A stretch of DNA of 64,000 bases from JANMDU01 sp031375105 (GCA_031375105.1 JANMHJ010000060.1:1-64000), one strand, 5' to 3'; positions 1 to 8,871 are shown, counted from the first letter of the stretch. Notes: generated from the sequence alone by a model not told the origin. Numbers and translations are program-made.

Positions 1-1
1 C

Positions 2-313
2 GAGCCCACCGAAAGCGAAGACCTCGCCGAGATTGACCGCTTCATCAACGCCATGATCGCCATCCGCGCTGAAATCGCCCAAATTGAAAAGGGCGTTTGG
101 CCACAAGACGACAACCCCCTCAAAAACGCGCCACACACCGCCCAAACGGTCAGCGCCGACGAGTGGAAACATGCTTATCCCCGCTCCGTGGCCAGCGCCA
201 CACTCAGCCCCAAACAACACAGCAAATACTGGGCACCCGTAGGCCGGCTAGATAACGTCTATGGCGACCGCAATCTGTTTTGCAGTTGCGTGCCACTCAG
301 CGACTATGCTTGA
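2..313 (+). CDS. gcvP: Glycine dehydrogenase (P protein), C-terminal fragment
   Basis: This is the last ~103 codons of the PLP-dependent P protein of the glycine cleavage system, which decarboxylates glycine and passes the aminomethyl group to the lipoylated H protein. The frame is open from base 2, so the 5' end lies outside the window. The fragment ends in KYWAPVGRLDNVYGDRN followed by a Cys-Ser-Cys tail, the hallmark end of GcvP proteins. The start ATG at 53 is internal and is not a real start. The TGA is at 311-313. The next gene, rlmH, is convergent, and I see no obvious terminator in the 79 bases between them. Confidence 0.93.
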   Translation, partial: EPTESEDLAEIDRFINAMIAIRAEIAQIEKGVWPQDDNPLKNAPHTAQTVSADEWKHAYPRSVASATLSPKQHSKYWAPVGRLDNVYGDRNLFCSCVPLSDYA

Positions 314-392
314 TTGCCATGTGCAGAACTCGTTAGCCGTGCTGCAGACCAGCACTTATTTCAAAACAACTGCTCGGCAAGAGTCGCTATCT

Positions 393-872
393 TCACTCCC
401 GATGATAAGGATGCCCCGCATTCACTGACCAAGCGCGATACAGCTGCTCAACAAGCAGCACGCGCACCATGGCGTGGGGCAGTGTGAGGTCGGACAGGCG
501 GATGGATTCTTGCGCGGATTTGCGAAACTCGGGGTCGAGGCCGTCGGGGCCGCCGATGACCAAGGCCACATCGGTGCCGCCGAGTTGCCATTCAGTCAAG
601 CGCTGGGCGAGTTGCACGGTGGAGGTGTGTTTGCCGCGTTCGTCTAGGACGACGATGCGCGTGCCTTTGGACTCTTTGGCTATGGATGCTTCAATGCGCT
701 CGCGCTCGGCGGCCATGAGGGCGGCGGTGTTTTTGTTGTTGCTGCGCGGCTCGGTTTTGATGGCCTTGAGTTCGAGCTTGATCTCTGGGGGGAAGCGTTT
801 GGCGTAGTCGTCCCAAGCGGTTTGAGCCCAATCGGGCACACGCTGGCCAACAGCGACGACCAACAGCTTCAT
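393..872 (-). CDS. rlmH: 23S rRNA (pseudouridine1915-N3)-methyltransferase RlmH
   Basis: RlmH is a SPOUT-fold methyltransferase that methylates pseudouridine 1915 in helix 69 of 23S rRNA, using SAM, on assembled 70S ribosomes. The 159-residue protein has the family length (about 155). It shows the SAM-binding glycine segment VALVIGGPDGL and the C-terminal knot region SDLTLPHAMVRVLLVEQLYRA, ending in HPYHRE as is usual. The ATG overlaps the TGA of rsfS upstream (ATGA), so the two are probably translationally coupled. The rsfS-rlmH order is common in bacteria. It is the last gene of the long minus-strand operon that begins with yebC. Confidence 0.95.
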   Translation of the reverse strand: MKLLVVAVGQRVPDWAQTAWDDYAKRFPPEIKLELKAIKTEPRSNNKNTAALMAAERERIEASIAKESKGTRIVVLDERGKHTSTVQLAQRLTEWQLGGTDVALVIGGPDGLDPEFRKSAQESIRLSDLTLPHAMVRVLLVEQLYRAWSVNAGHPYHRE

Positions 873-1600
873 GCTGATTTTTTAGCTGCGGCTTTCTTGG
901 CGGGCGCTTTCAAAGACGCTTTAGCAGGTGCAGTTTTCACTGCCACTTTTTTTGCCGCTGCTTTTTTCGCTACCGCTTGCGGCGACGCTTTTGCGACAGA
1001 CTTCTTGGCTGCTGGCTTTTTGGCAGAAGGGGAAGCTTTGGCGGCAGTCTTACCTGCTACAGTTTTAGTAACACCTGCGGCAGATTTCTTAACGGCTTTG
1101 GCCGCTTTTTCTTTGGCTTTTTCTGCTGCAAAGTGATCGGCAGCTTTCTTCTCGGCCTTCTCTGCTTCTTTCTCGGAAGCGGCATGCTTCAAGCGCATGG
1201 GCTTTTCGCCCCAAATGTCTTCCAAGTGGTAATACTGGCGAATGGCGGGCTGCATGATGTGCACCACAGCTGCGCCGCAATCAACGATGATCCATTCGCC
1301 GTTTTCTTCGCCTTCCGTGCGCGGCTTGGGAAAACCCGCTTCGCTCACGGCTTCACGCACACTCATGGCCAGCGCCTTGGTTTGGCGATTGCTGGTGCCG
1401 CTGGCGACGATCACGCGCTCAAACAAGCTAGAGAGATGCTCGGTGTCAAAGACCATGAGGTTTTGCGCTTTCACATCTTCTAGGCCGTCGACGATGGCTT
1501 TGAGCAGCTTGGCGACATCGCGTTTGCCTTGGCTGTTCTCGGGGCTCGCAACGGCTGGGGCGGGGCGACGGGTGATGTGAGAGGATTTTTGGGTGGTCAT
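869..1600 (-). CDS. rsfS: Ribosome silencing factor RsfS with long Lys/Ala-rich tail
   Basis: RsfS binds uL14 on the large subunit and blocks subunit joining when nutrients are short. Residues ~25-140 form the RsfS core (segments VFDTEHLSSLFERVIVASG, EWIIVDCGAAVVHIM and YYHLEDIWG). The last ~100 residues are an Ala/Lys repeat tail of the AKK(A/S)AAK type, resembling histone H1, well beyond the usual ~105-130 residues of the family. I chose the ATG at 1600, which gives MTTQKSS; a longer reading to 1666 would run into nadD. The nadD stop is 19 bases upstream. The tail may bind RNA or DNA; that is inference. Confidence 0.9.
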   Translation of the reverse strand: MTTQKSSHITRRPAPAVASPENSQGKRDVAKLLKAIVDGLEDVKAQNLMVFDTEHLSSLFERVIVASGTSNRQTKALAMSVREAVSEAGFPKPRTEGEENGEWIIVDCGAAVVHIMQPAIRQYYHLEDIWGEKPMRLKHAASEKEAEKAEKKAADHFAAEKAKEKAAKAVKKSAAGVTKTVAGKTAAKASPSAKKPAAKKSVAKASPQAVAKKAAAKKVAVKTAPAKASLKAPAKKAAAKKSA

Positions 1601-1619
1601 GCGGGAGAGCTTTAAAGAG

Positions 1620-2249
1620 TCAGATAGCGGGGCTGTAGAGGCGATGATCAGCAATATACCGTGCAACGGCTGGTTTGACCATCAGGTCAGTCGTTTGCGC
1701 CAGATGGTCAATGCCTTGCTGCTGCTGGCAGAGGTGGCGAATCTGCGTCGCACTGATCGGCGAGGCAGGCATTTGTATCGCCAGATGGCCTATTTTACCT
1801 TGATTTATAGGGTCTTTTTGGCTACTAGCCGTTATAGAATCTGCACGGCTTGCTACCAAAAGTGTAGCAATCTGCAAAATCTCCTGATACCGATGCCATT
1901 GCGGGAAAAACTGCAACTGGTCTTGGCCCATTAGCAAAAAGAGCTGTGCTTGCGGGTTTTCCGCTTGCAGCTCGTGCAATGTGTCGATGGTGTAGCTGAC
2001 GCCGCTGCGCAGCGTCTCGCGCGGATCGACGATCGCTTGCGGCAAATCCGCAAAGGCGATTTTTGCCATGGCTAGGCGATGCTCAGCGAGCGATAGCGTG
2101 CGGCTTTTGTGCCAAGCCAAGCCTGTGGGCAAGATGCGCAACTGATCGAGCTGATATTGCGCAATAGCGGCCTGCGCAAGGGCATGGTGGGCAAGATGCG
2201 GCGGGTCAAACGCGCCGCCATAGAGGCCGAGCCTGCGCACTGCGCTCAA
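1620..2249 (-). CDS. nadD: Nicotinate-nucleotide adenylyltransferase NadD
   Basis: NadD transfers AMP from ATP to nicotinate mononucleotide, giving deamido-NAD in NAD biosynthesis. The N-terminus GLYGGAFDPPHLAH is the nucleotidyltransferase motif; the second histidine of the HxGH signature is kept while the glycine is alanine. ISATQIR near the C-terminus is the ISxTxIR motif. Translation appears to start at TTG (2249-2247), overlapping the hemF stop as TTGA; a GTG three codons on is an alternative. Residues around VASRADSITASS are encoded by an in-frame copy of the dispersed short repeat at 1822-1869, in a loop region that varies in the family. Confidence 0.92.
   Translation of the reverse strand: MSAVRRLGLYGGAFDPPHLAHHALAQAAIAQYQLDQLRILPTGLAWHKSRTLSLAEHRLAMAKIAFADLPQAIVDPRETLRSGVSYTIDTLHELQAENPQAQLFLLMGQDQLQFFPQWHRYQEILQIATLLVASRADSITASSQKDPINQGKIGHLAIQMPASPISATQIRHLCQQQQGIDHLAQTTDLMVKPAVARYIADHRLYSPAI
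1822..1869 (-). repeat. Dispersed short repeat, copy inside nadD
   Basis: On the minus strand this reads as an inverted TAGC pair, then TGCAGA, then TCTATAACGGCTAG. It matches the other copies in the window. It is read in frame by nadD, giving the peptide ADSITA, the same peptide as in the copy in nrtB. Confidence 0.75.
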
Positions 2250-3154
2250 ATCCAGTCCTTGGGCACGAGAAATGTCTCGTACAAATCGCGCTCGGGCGTG
2301 CCTCGGCGCGGCTTGCGCTTATAAGCCCAGCTTGCCATGGGCGGCATGCTCATGAGGATGGACTCCACTCGCCCGCCCGATTGCAGGCCGAAATGCGTGC
2401 CACGATCCCAGACCAAGTTGAACTCTACATACCGCCCGCGCCGATAGAGCTGAAAATCGCGCTCGCGTTGGCCAAATTTCATGCCGCAGCGCTTTTCCAC
2501 AATCGGTAAATAGGCAGGGATGAAGGCATTGCCAATCGATTGGATCATCGCAAAGCCATTGTCAAAGCCGCCTTCGTTGAAATCGTCCATAAAAATACCG
2601 CCAATGCCGCGCGGCTCTTTGCGATGTTTCAAGTAAAAATACGCATCGCACCATTGCTTGAATTTGGGGTATTTATCAGCACCAAAAGGCTCTAAGGCCG
2701 TTTTGCATATCGTATGGAAATGCACCGCATCTTCTTCAAAACCATAAAACGGCGTGAGATCCATACCGCCACCAAACCAAAACACCGGCTCGCCCGAAGG
2801 CAGCTTGGCGCTGAGCATGCGCACATTCATATGCACTGTGGGCGCATAGGGGTTGTGTGGATGAAACACGAGAGAAACACCCAATGCCTCAAACGGCGCA
2901 CCCGTCAGCTCGGGGCGGTTTTGTGTGGCTGAAGGCGGCAGCTTGGGGCCGCGCACATGCGAGAAGCCGCAACCCGCGCGCTCAAAGATACCGCCGTCTT
3001 CCAAAATGCAGGTGATGCCGTTGCCTTGCAGCGGCTCGCCGGGGCGCTTTTTCCATTTGTCTTGAAGAAAATCACTGCCATCGACCATGGCAAACGTGGT
3101 GACGATGTTTTCCTGCAATTCCAGCAAATAGGCGCGAACTTTTTCAATGCTCAT
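2246..3154 (-). CDS. hemF: Oxygen-dependent coproporphyrinogen III oxidase HemF
   Basis: HemF oxidatively decarboxylates two propionates of coproporphyrinogen III to vinyl groups in heme synthesis, using O2. The 302-residue protein has the family length. Conserved blocks are PTVHMNVRM, FWFGGGMDLTPFYGFEEDA, GIGGIFMDDFN and a C-terminal ERDLYETFLVPKDW. I chose the ATG at 3154 (MSIEKVRAYL); the 10 codons upstream in frame lie inside the preceding gene. Its ATG overlaps the TGA of the upstream membrane-protein gene (ATGA), and its TGA overlaps the TTG start of nadD. Confidence 0.96.
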   Translation of the reverse strand: MSIEKVRAYLLELQENIVTTFAMVDGSDFLQDKWKKRPGEPLQGNGITCILEDGGIFERAGCGFSHVRGPKLPPSATQNRPELTGAPFEALGVSLVFHPHNPYAPTVHMNVRMLSAKLPSGEPVFWFGGGMDLTPFYGFEEDAVHFHTICKTALEPFGADKYPKFKQWCDAYFYLKHRKEPRGIGGIFMDDFNEGGFDNGFAMIQSIGNAFIPAYLPIVEKRCGMKFGQRERDFQLYRRGRYVEFNLVWDRGTHFGLQSGGRVESILMSMPPMASWAYKRKPRRGTPERDLYETFLVPKDWI

Positions 3155-4788
3155 GAAAAGTAACCAATTAAAACTAGCGCCCACACGACTTGGATGATGC
3201 TACAAATGAATAGCCGACCCATAACGTTTAGCAGGTCAGCAGATTTCGTGTATTTATCCAAATTTCTCGCACTTAGCAGATTTATTTTTCTATCTTCAAG
3301 ATCTTTTATGAAAACAGACTTGAAAGACGAGGCCGTAATAAAAAGAGTCATGGTCAGCAATGGTACGTATCCAACACACAAAATTAAAAATACTGATTTT
3401 GGATAATTTTGCATTGATCCATTTATAGAAAATACTTGTAATAGCCCACCAAGACCCTGCCTTGAAAACCATGCATCAAGAATTGATCTAATTTCATTAT
3501 TTTCTAGTGTATAGAGTATTACCACCAGTAAAAATAGTGCTAGCGATAGTAAGACTGGATTACTGAAGTATGCAATGCCAATCAAACTACTATCTCTTCT
3601 CTCATCGTCAGATGGTTCGCTTTTGCTTTTTACTAAAACCAGACGCATCGAAATAATAAAAGGCAACCAAATCCAAGCAAAACTTTTTAATGACCATCTG
3701 TATATGTTGCCTATTAAAAAATACAGAACTAGACCTTGAAGATTAACTAGAAAAGCACTAATTTGTTGCCAATCGGAGCGCATCAAATCTAACGATTTAA
3801 AAAGTTGAGTAGATACCTCTTTCGCAGTCAATGACTTTTCTATGACTTCAGCATCAGGAATCAATTTTATTGGATGGAATACGTCAATACAAAAGAAAAA
3901 ATCGTTGGTATTCTTTGGTAAATTCAAAAGACCAATCTTGATAAAACAAAGAGACGCAATAACTCTTGTGTACAAAGCACGCAAAAACAAGGCAAAAAGA
4001 AACGGTAAAGTAAATAAAGATTCGACGAACGTTTTTTTTAAATAAGTGGTTGGATTTATCTCATTCACATCCTTTTGAATTTTCACTCTTGATCTAAGAA
4101 TAAGCATGCTCAAAAGGATGAAGCACAGAAAAAATTGTAAAGTCACGGAATAGGGTGCTCGATTAACTACGGCACCTAGTGATAAAAATGAGGCTGAAAT
4201 TGTAGATGCGGTTACTGTAAATATATTTGCACTTCTCTGATTTTCAAAATTAAACACTATTTGGCATTTCCAAGTTAGGAAAGAAACCAAAAACACAATA
4301 TAGCTACCGACGGCTATTGAAAGATAGGCTGTGGGTGACTTGAGTTCGTTTCGCAGATTAGCGATCAACAAGTAGCATGCAAGAGCACCCATACTGCAAG
4401 AAACAACAAAAGCAACCGTGAACTGTATTTTTTTGGCCTTATGCCAATGAAGAGGTAGCCAGTATTTATTTAATAAGCTTGAGCCTAGGGATACAGACTG
4501 CTTTGAACGTAGTAAAAAGATCGGTAAAAAAACTGCTATAACAGTGCCAATTATTGCAGATGGGTAAGTATCTTTTGCTTGAAATGCCACCCCTGTATAC
4601 CATTGATAAAAATTATTGACCGATGGATAAATGTAGTTTTCAAGTATGAAAGCTATCAAAAGCAACCCATATTTAAGGGAGAGAAAACACAAAATCACGA
4701 GTTCAGCAACAGCGAAAAATGATGTCTTGCCGCATCTGATCGAATCCTCAGTAGATTTCCAAACCCAATTTTTCTTTGCAGTATTCAT
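3151..4788 (-). CDS. AT-rich multi-pass membrane protein of unknown function
   Basis: I do not recognise this 545-residue protein. It has roughly ten to twelve hydrophobic segments, for example VAELVILCFLSLKYGLLLIA, IIGTVIAVFLPIFLL, LFTLPFLFALFLRAL and IIQVVWALVLIGYF at the very end. A soluble stretch lies in the middle (around LIPDAEVIEKSLTAKEVSTQ). I see no catalytic motif. The gene is visibly much richer in A+T than its neighbours, with many AAA, ATT and TTT codons, which suggests recent acquisition. It fits exactly between purD and hemF: a GTG at 4800 would overlap the purD stop, the ATG at 4788 follows it by 8 bases, and its TGA overlaps the hemF ATG. I preferred the ATG. Confidence 0.8.
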   Translation of the reverse strand: MNTAKKNWVWKSTEDSIRCGKTSFFAVAELVILCFLSLKYGLLLIAFILENYIYPSVNNFYQWYTGVAFQAKDTYPSAIIGTVIAVFLPIFLLRSKQSVSLGSSLLNKYWLPLHWHKAKKIQFTVAFVVSCSMGALACYLLIANLRNELKSPTAYLSIAVGSYIVFLVSFLTWKCQIVFNFENQRSANIFTVTASTISASFLSLGAVVNRAPYSVTLQFFLCFILLSMLILRSRVKIQKDVNEINPTTYLKKTFVESLFTLPFLFALFLRALYTRVIASLCFIKIGLLNLPKNTNDFFFCIDVFHPIKLIPDAEVIEKSLTAKEVSTQLFKSLDLMRSDWQQISAFLVNLQGLVLYFLIGNIYRWSLKSFAWIWLPFIISMRLVLVKSKSEPSDDERRDSSLIGIAYFSNPVLLSLALFLLVVILYTLENNEIRSILDAWFSRQGLGGLLQVFSINGSMQNYPKSVFLILCVGYVPLLTMTLFITASSFKSVFIKDLEDRKINLLSARNLDKYTKSADLLNVMGRLFICSIIQVVWALVLIGYFS

Positions 4789-4796
4789 ATGAGACT

Positions 4797-6101
4797 TCAC
4801 TTCACCGCACGATACCCAATATCGCGTCGATACTGCATCCCATCAAACCCTATCCCCTGAATCACCTGCGCCACGCGCGCCTGCGCTTGCTTGACCGAAT
4901 CGGCCAGCGCCGTGACGCAGAGCACGCGGCCGCCGCTGGTCACGGTTTGGCCATTCACGCTCGCTGTGCCAGCATGGAAGACGACCACATCGTCGCCCAC
5001 GGAAGAATCATTCTTCGGCAAGCCACTGATCACATCGCCCTTACGCGGATTCATCGGATAGCCATGCGCAGCGAGCACCGTGCCAAGCGCCACGCGGCGA
5101 TCCCATTGCAGCTCGATGGTGTCTAGCTTGCCATCGGTCGCGGCCATGAGCACATCCACCAAATCGCTTTTCAAGCGCATCAGAATAGGCTGCGTCTCCG
5201 GGTCGCCCATGCGGCAATTGAATTCCAGCGTTTTGATCTTGCCTTGCGGCGTGATCATCAGGCCGGCATAGAGAAAGCCTGTGTAACGGACGCCATCCTT
5301 TTCCATACCTTTGATGGTGGGCAAAATCACTTCGCGCATCGCACGCGCATGCACCTCGGGCGTGACGACCGGTGCTGGCGAGTACGCGCCCATGCCGCCG
5401 GTGTTGGGGCCTTGGTCGCCGTCTTGCAAACGCTTATGGTCTTGGCTTGTAGCCAGCGCCGTCACGTTTTTTCCATCGCAAAGCACGATGAAACTGGCTT
5501 CTTCGCCCTCTAGAAATTCTTCGATCACGACGCGGGCTCTGGCTTGTCCATCGTCACCTGTGTTGTGTTGCACGCCGTAGGCATTGCTGGCCAACATGTC
5601 GTCCACTGCCGCATGCGCCTCTTCCAAACTCATCGCCACGACCACGCCCTTACCCGCCGCCAAGCCATCAGCTTTCACCACAATTGGAGCGCCTTTTTTG
5701 TCGAGGTAAGCATGCGCAGCCGCAGCATCCGTGAAGGTTTCAAACTCAGCAGTCGGAATGCTATGCCGCGCCATGAAAGCCTTGCTAAACGCCTTGGAGC
5801 TTTCCAATTGCGCGGCAGCTTTGGTCGGTCCAAAAATACGCAAGCCCTTCTCACGGAACTCATCCACGATGCCAGCAGCCAGCGGCGCTTCCGGCCCCAC
5901 CACCGTGAGCGCTATTTTTTCCATAGCAGCCCAGGCAGATAATTCAACGGGAGAAGCCAGATTAATGCTCTCAAACCGAGAATCCAAGGCCGTGCCACCA
6001 TTGCCCGGAGCCACGTAAATGGTTTGCACCTTAGGCGATGCCGCCAGCTTCCAAGCCAGAGCATGTTCACGGCCTCCGCCGCCGATCACTAATATTTTCA
6101 T
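4797..6101 (-). CDS. purD: Phosphoribosylamine--glycine ligase PurD
   Basis: PurD ligates glycine to 5-phosphoribosylamine with ATP, the second step of purine synthesis. The 434-residue length is typical. The N-terminal KILVIGGGGREHALAW is the PurD signature. An ATP-grasp domain follows, with PIVVKADGLAAGKGVVVA as the nucleotide-binding part, TGFLYAGLMIT, and the metal and substrate block FNCRMGDPETQ. The ATG overlaps the yebC stop by four bases (ATGA), so purD is the second gene of the operon. Confidence 0.97.
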   Translation of the reverse strand: MKILVIGGGGREHALAWKLAASPKVQTIYVAPGNGGTALDSRFESINLASPVELSAWAAMEKIALTVVGPEAPLAAGIVDEFREKGLRIFGPTKAAAQLESSKAFSKAFMARHSIPTAEFETFTDAAAAHAYLDKKGAPIVVKADGLAAGKGVVVAMSLEEAHAAVDDMLASNAYGVQHNTGDDGQARARVVIEEFLEGEEASFIVLCDGKNVTALATSQDHKRLQDGDQGPNTGGMGAYSPAPVVTPEVHARAMREVILPTIKGMEKDGVRYTGFLYAGLMITPQGKIKTLEFNCRMGDPETQPILMRLKSDLVDVLMAATDGKLDTIELQWDRRVALGTVLAAHGYPMNPRKGDVISGLPKNDSSVGDDVVVFHAGTASVNGQTVTSGGRVLCVTALADSVKQAQARVAQVIQGIGFDGMQYRRDIGYRAVK

Positions 6102-6823
6102 AGTTCTATTTCTGCGTTGTGATACACGTTTTGCACGTCATCAATCTCTTCAATCATGTCCAGCAACTTTTGCATCCTCAAAGCATCGGTGCCTGCCAAC
6201 GCAATCGCGTTTTCGGCGCGCATCGTCACTTCGGCAATCTCTGGCTTGAAGCCTGCTGCTTCTAAGGCGTTTTTCACGGCTTCAAAAACTTGAGGTGAGG
6301 TGAGCACCTCGATGCCGCCCTCTTCGTCCGTCAGCACGTCATCCGCGCCGTTTTCCAGCGCGATGTCCATCACCTTGGCTTCATCTGCGCCGGGTGCGAG
6401 CAAGATCTGCCCGCAATGTTTGAATTGGAAAGCCACCGAGCCTTCGGTGCCCATGTTGCCGCCATGTTTACTAAAACAATGCCTCACATCGGCCACGGTG
6501 CGTACTTTGTTATCCGTCATCGTGTCCACCATGATCGCTGCGCCGCCGATGCCATAGCCTTCGTAGCGAATTTCTTCGTAATGCACACCTTCTAAATTGC
6601 CGGTGGCTTTGTCGATGTTACGTTTGACGTTTTCCGCTGGCATGTTGGCCGCTTTGGCCCTGTCTACGGCCAAGCGCAGGCGCGGATTGGTGGCTAAATC
6701 ACCACCTTGCAGTCGCGCCGCCACCATGATCTCGCGGATCACCCGTGTCCAAATTTTCCCGCGCTTTTCATCCTGCCGCCCTTTGCGATGTTGGATGTTT
6801 GCCCATTTGCTGTGGCCTGCCAT
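6098..6823 (-). CDS. yebC: YebC/PmpR family protein
   Basis: Full-length (241 residues) member of the YebC family. Members have been described both as DNA-binding regulators (PmpR) and as translation factors that relieve ribosome stalling at proline runs. The N-terminus MAGHSKWANIQHRKGRQDEK is the family hallmark. Other conserved parts are DTMTDNKVRTVADVRHCFSK, GGNMGTEGSVAFQF and the acidic C-terminal domain ending in DVQNVYHNAEIEL. It is the first gene of the minus-strand operon; its promoter must lie in the intergenic region holding the inverted-repeat element at 6871-6970. Confidence 0.95.
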   Translation of the reverse strand: MAGHSKWANIQHRKGRQDEKRGKIWTRVIREIMVAARLQGGDLATNPRLRLAVDRAKAANMPAENVKRNIDKATGNLEGVHYEEIRYEGYGIGGAAIMVDTMTDNKVRTVADVRHCFSKHGGNMGTEGSVAFQFKHCGQILLAPGADEAKVMDIALENGADDVLTDEEGGIEVLTSPQVFEAVKNALEAAGFKPEIAEVTMRAENAIALAGTDALRMQKLLDMIEEIDDVQNVYHNAEIEL

Positions 6824-6870
6824 CTGCGTTGCCCTTAAAAATAATCTGCGTTCAACTCCAAGACTAAAAC

Positions 6871-6970
6871 CGAACGCGAAAAGCGCGAAAGTTACGCGAA
6901 AGCCGCTAAATATACGGTTTGAACTTTCTTTTTTGCGATTTTCGCGCTACTTTCGCGTCTTTCGCGTTTG
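6871..6970. repeat. CGCGAAAG inverted-repeat element, copy A
   Basis: The left arm has spaced units CGCGAAAAG, CGCGAAAG and TTACGCGAAAG. The right arm has the complementary units, with TACTTTCGCGTCTTTCGCG. About 30 bases, including AT-rich sequence, separate them. It lies between the divergent yebC and HerA-like genes and probably contains or adjoins both promoters. Confidence 0.8.
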
Positions 6971-7021
6971 AATTGGTTTTAAATCCCGTTAATCCTTCAA
7001 TTGTACTTTTCGAGACCCACC

Positions 7022-8566
7022 ATGGCCGACCCGATCCTCATTGCCAAAAACAAATCCGCTGAATGCTTCCTGCGCCCCGACAAAGCCAATCGCCATGGCC
7101 TGATCACCGGCGCTACCGGCACAGGCAAGACCGTGACGCTGCAAACCATGGCCGAGGGCTTTAGCCGCATCGGCGTGCCCGTTTTCATGGCCGACGTGAA
7201 AGGCGATCTCACGGGCATCTCCCAAGCCGGGAAAATTGGCGAAAAAATGGCCAAAATCCTCGCGGATCGAGCGCTAGATGCTCCTGAATCTGTAGCGCTC
7301 CCCGTCACGCTTTGGGACGTTTTTGGCAAGCAAGGACATCCCGTGCGCGCAACGGTGAGCGACTTGGGGCCGCTGCTCTTGGCGCGTATGCTCAATTTGA
7401 ACGAAACGCAGGCCGGTGTCTTGCAACTCGTCTTCAAAATTGCCGATGACCAAGGCCTGCTGCTGCTGGACATGAAAGACCTGCGCGCCATGTGCCAAAG
7501 CGTGGGCGACAACGCAAAAGATTTCACCACCGAATACGGCAACATTTCCGCCGCGTCCATCGGCGCGATCCAGCGCGGCTTGATGCAAATTGAAGAGCAA
7601 GGCGGCGACGTGTTTTTCGGCGAGCCCATGCTCAACATCGCGGATTTCATGCAAACCGATTCGAGCGGCAAAGGCGTGGTCAACATCCTCGCCGCAGACA
7701 AACTGCTCACCTCGCCGCGCTTGTATGCAACGTTCCTGCTCTGGCTGCTGAGCGAACTCTTTGAAACCTTGCCCGAGGTGGGCGACATTGATCAACCCAA
7801 ATTGGTCTTCTTCTTCGACGAAGCGCATTTGCTCTTCACCGATGCGCCCAAGCCGCTGCTAGAGCGCATTGAGCTGGTCGTGCTCCTCGTGCGTTCCAAA
7901 GGCGTGGGCGTGTATTTCGTCACGCAAAATCCGCTGGACATTCCAGACAGCGTACTCGCGCAGCTAGGCAACCGCGTGCAGCACGCCCTGCGCGCCTTCA
8001 CGCCACGCGATCAAAAAGCCGTCAAGGCCACCGCAGAGACGATGCGGCAAAACCCCGGCCTGGACATCGAAACCGCCATCACCGAGCTGGCCGTAGGCGA
8101 AGCCTTGATCAGCTTTCTCGACGAAAAAGGCCGCCCCGGCATCACCGAGCGCGTGTATGTGCTGCCGCCCGGCAGCCAAATCGGCGTGATCGCTCCCGAG
8201 CAGCGCCAAACCCTGATTCAAAACTCCATCGTGGCCGGCGTCTATGAAAAAACCATCGACCGCGAATCCGCCTACGAAAAAATCAAAGGCCGCACCGAAG
8301 CCGGCATGGCCAGCGAATCCGAAGCCATGCAAAAAGGCAAAGACATTGCCAAAGAAGCCGGCAAAGAAGCCGTAGACGCCGTAGGCGAAGCGGCCTCTGG
8401 CGGCTGGCTAGGCGGCTTGGGCAACATCTTGGGCGGCGGCGCAAAGCGCACGCGCGCCAGCGCAGGCGAGCAACTCATCAAATCCGCCGCCAGCTCGATT
8501 GGCCGTGAAGTAGGCAGGCAAATTATTCGGGGCGTGCTGGGTGGGATATTGGGAAGACGTCGCTGA
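7022..8566 (+). CDS. HerA/YjgR-like P-loop ATPase (DUF853 family)
   Basis: This 514-residue protein belongs to the YjgR/DUF853 branch of the HerA-FtsK ATPases. Members couple ATP hydrolysis to movement along nucleic acid, but the cellular job of this branch is not settled. Walker A is GATGTGKT at residues 30-37 and Walker B is LVFFFDEAH with the DE at about 266-267. A sensor-like stretch VYFVTQNPLDIPDSV follows. The C-terminus is a helical linker then Gly/Ala-rich sequence ending in arginines. I chose ATG 7022 (MADPILIAKN), the usual family N-terminus, over an upstream TTG at 7001. Confidence 0.9.
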   Translation: MADPILIAKNKSAECFLRPDKANRHGLITGATGTGKTVTLQTMAEGFSRIGVPVFMADVKGDLTGISQAGKIGEKMAKILADRALDAPESVALPVTLWDVFGKQGHPVRATVSDLGPLLLARMLNLNETQAGVLQLVFKIADDQGLLLLDMKDLRAMCQSVGDNAKDFTTEYGNISAASIGAIQRGLMQIEEQGGDVFFGEPMLNIADFMQTDSSGKGVVNILAADKLLTSPRLYATFLLWLLSELFETLPEVGDIDQPKLVFFFDEAHLLFTDAPKPLLERIELVVLLVRSKGVGVYFVTQNPLDIPDSVLAQLGNRVQHALRAFTPRDQKAVKATAETMRQNPGLDIETAITELAVGEALISFLDEKGRPGITERVYVLPPGSQIGVIAPEQRQTLIQNSIVAGVYEKTIDRESAYEKIKGRTEAGMASESEAMQKGKDIAKEAGKEAVDAVGEAASGGWLGGLGNILGGGAKRTRASAGEQLIKSAASSIGREVGRQIIRGVLGGILGRRR

Positions 8567-8578
8567 TTTTTTTCTTCA

Positions 8579-8653
8579 ACTGCTTCGCCTTCGCGCTGCC
8601 CGCTCGCTTGCCTCGACTGCTTCGCCTTCATGCGACCCGCTCTCGTGCCCCGT
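8579..8653. repeat. Tandem duplication of a 37-base unit
   Basis: Two adjacent units both begin ACTGCTTCGCCTTC and continue with similar sequence (CCCGCTC, then TGCC and CG). They start at 8579 and 8616. The second unit runs into the left member of the inverted pair. Confidence 0.65.
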
Positions 8654-8792
8654 GACGTGCCCGAAAAAGCTGAGGCCTTTCTTTGTTGGGCGCTCTGTGC
8701 CGCGAGCGACGAGCTCCTGATCTCTGTAGCGTTCTGTGCCTGGTTTGCCGCGCCCGACCTTTGAGCCGCTTCGTTTTTTCAGACCCATCACG
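8632..8792. repeat. ~160-base element, left member of an inverted pair
   Basis: The reverse complement of 8935-9092 aligns along the whole length of this segment. Shared blocks include GCGACCCGCTC, CGTGACGTGC (CGTAACGTGC in the partner), CGAAAAAGC, TGTAGCG and TTTTTTCAGACCCATCACG. By eye about two thirds of bases agree. Short open frames here are not conserved between the two copies, so this is probably not coding. Confidence 0.7.
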
Positions 8793-8826
8793 GAGCGGGT
8801 ATGAGTGGTTGGCGTGTCGTTGCTCA

Positions 8827-8871
8827 CTATTAATTTCATAGCGCCTTGCGCAATAAATACGCCAGCTATCT
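8827..8871 (+). repeat. Dispersed short repeat, intergenic copy
   Basis: It reads CTATTAATTTCATAGC, then TTGCGCA, then a diverged right end CAGCTAT. It lies between the two members of the inverted pair, so it may have entered after the pair formed or mark their boundary. Confidence 0.6.
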
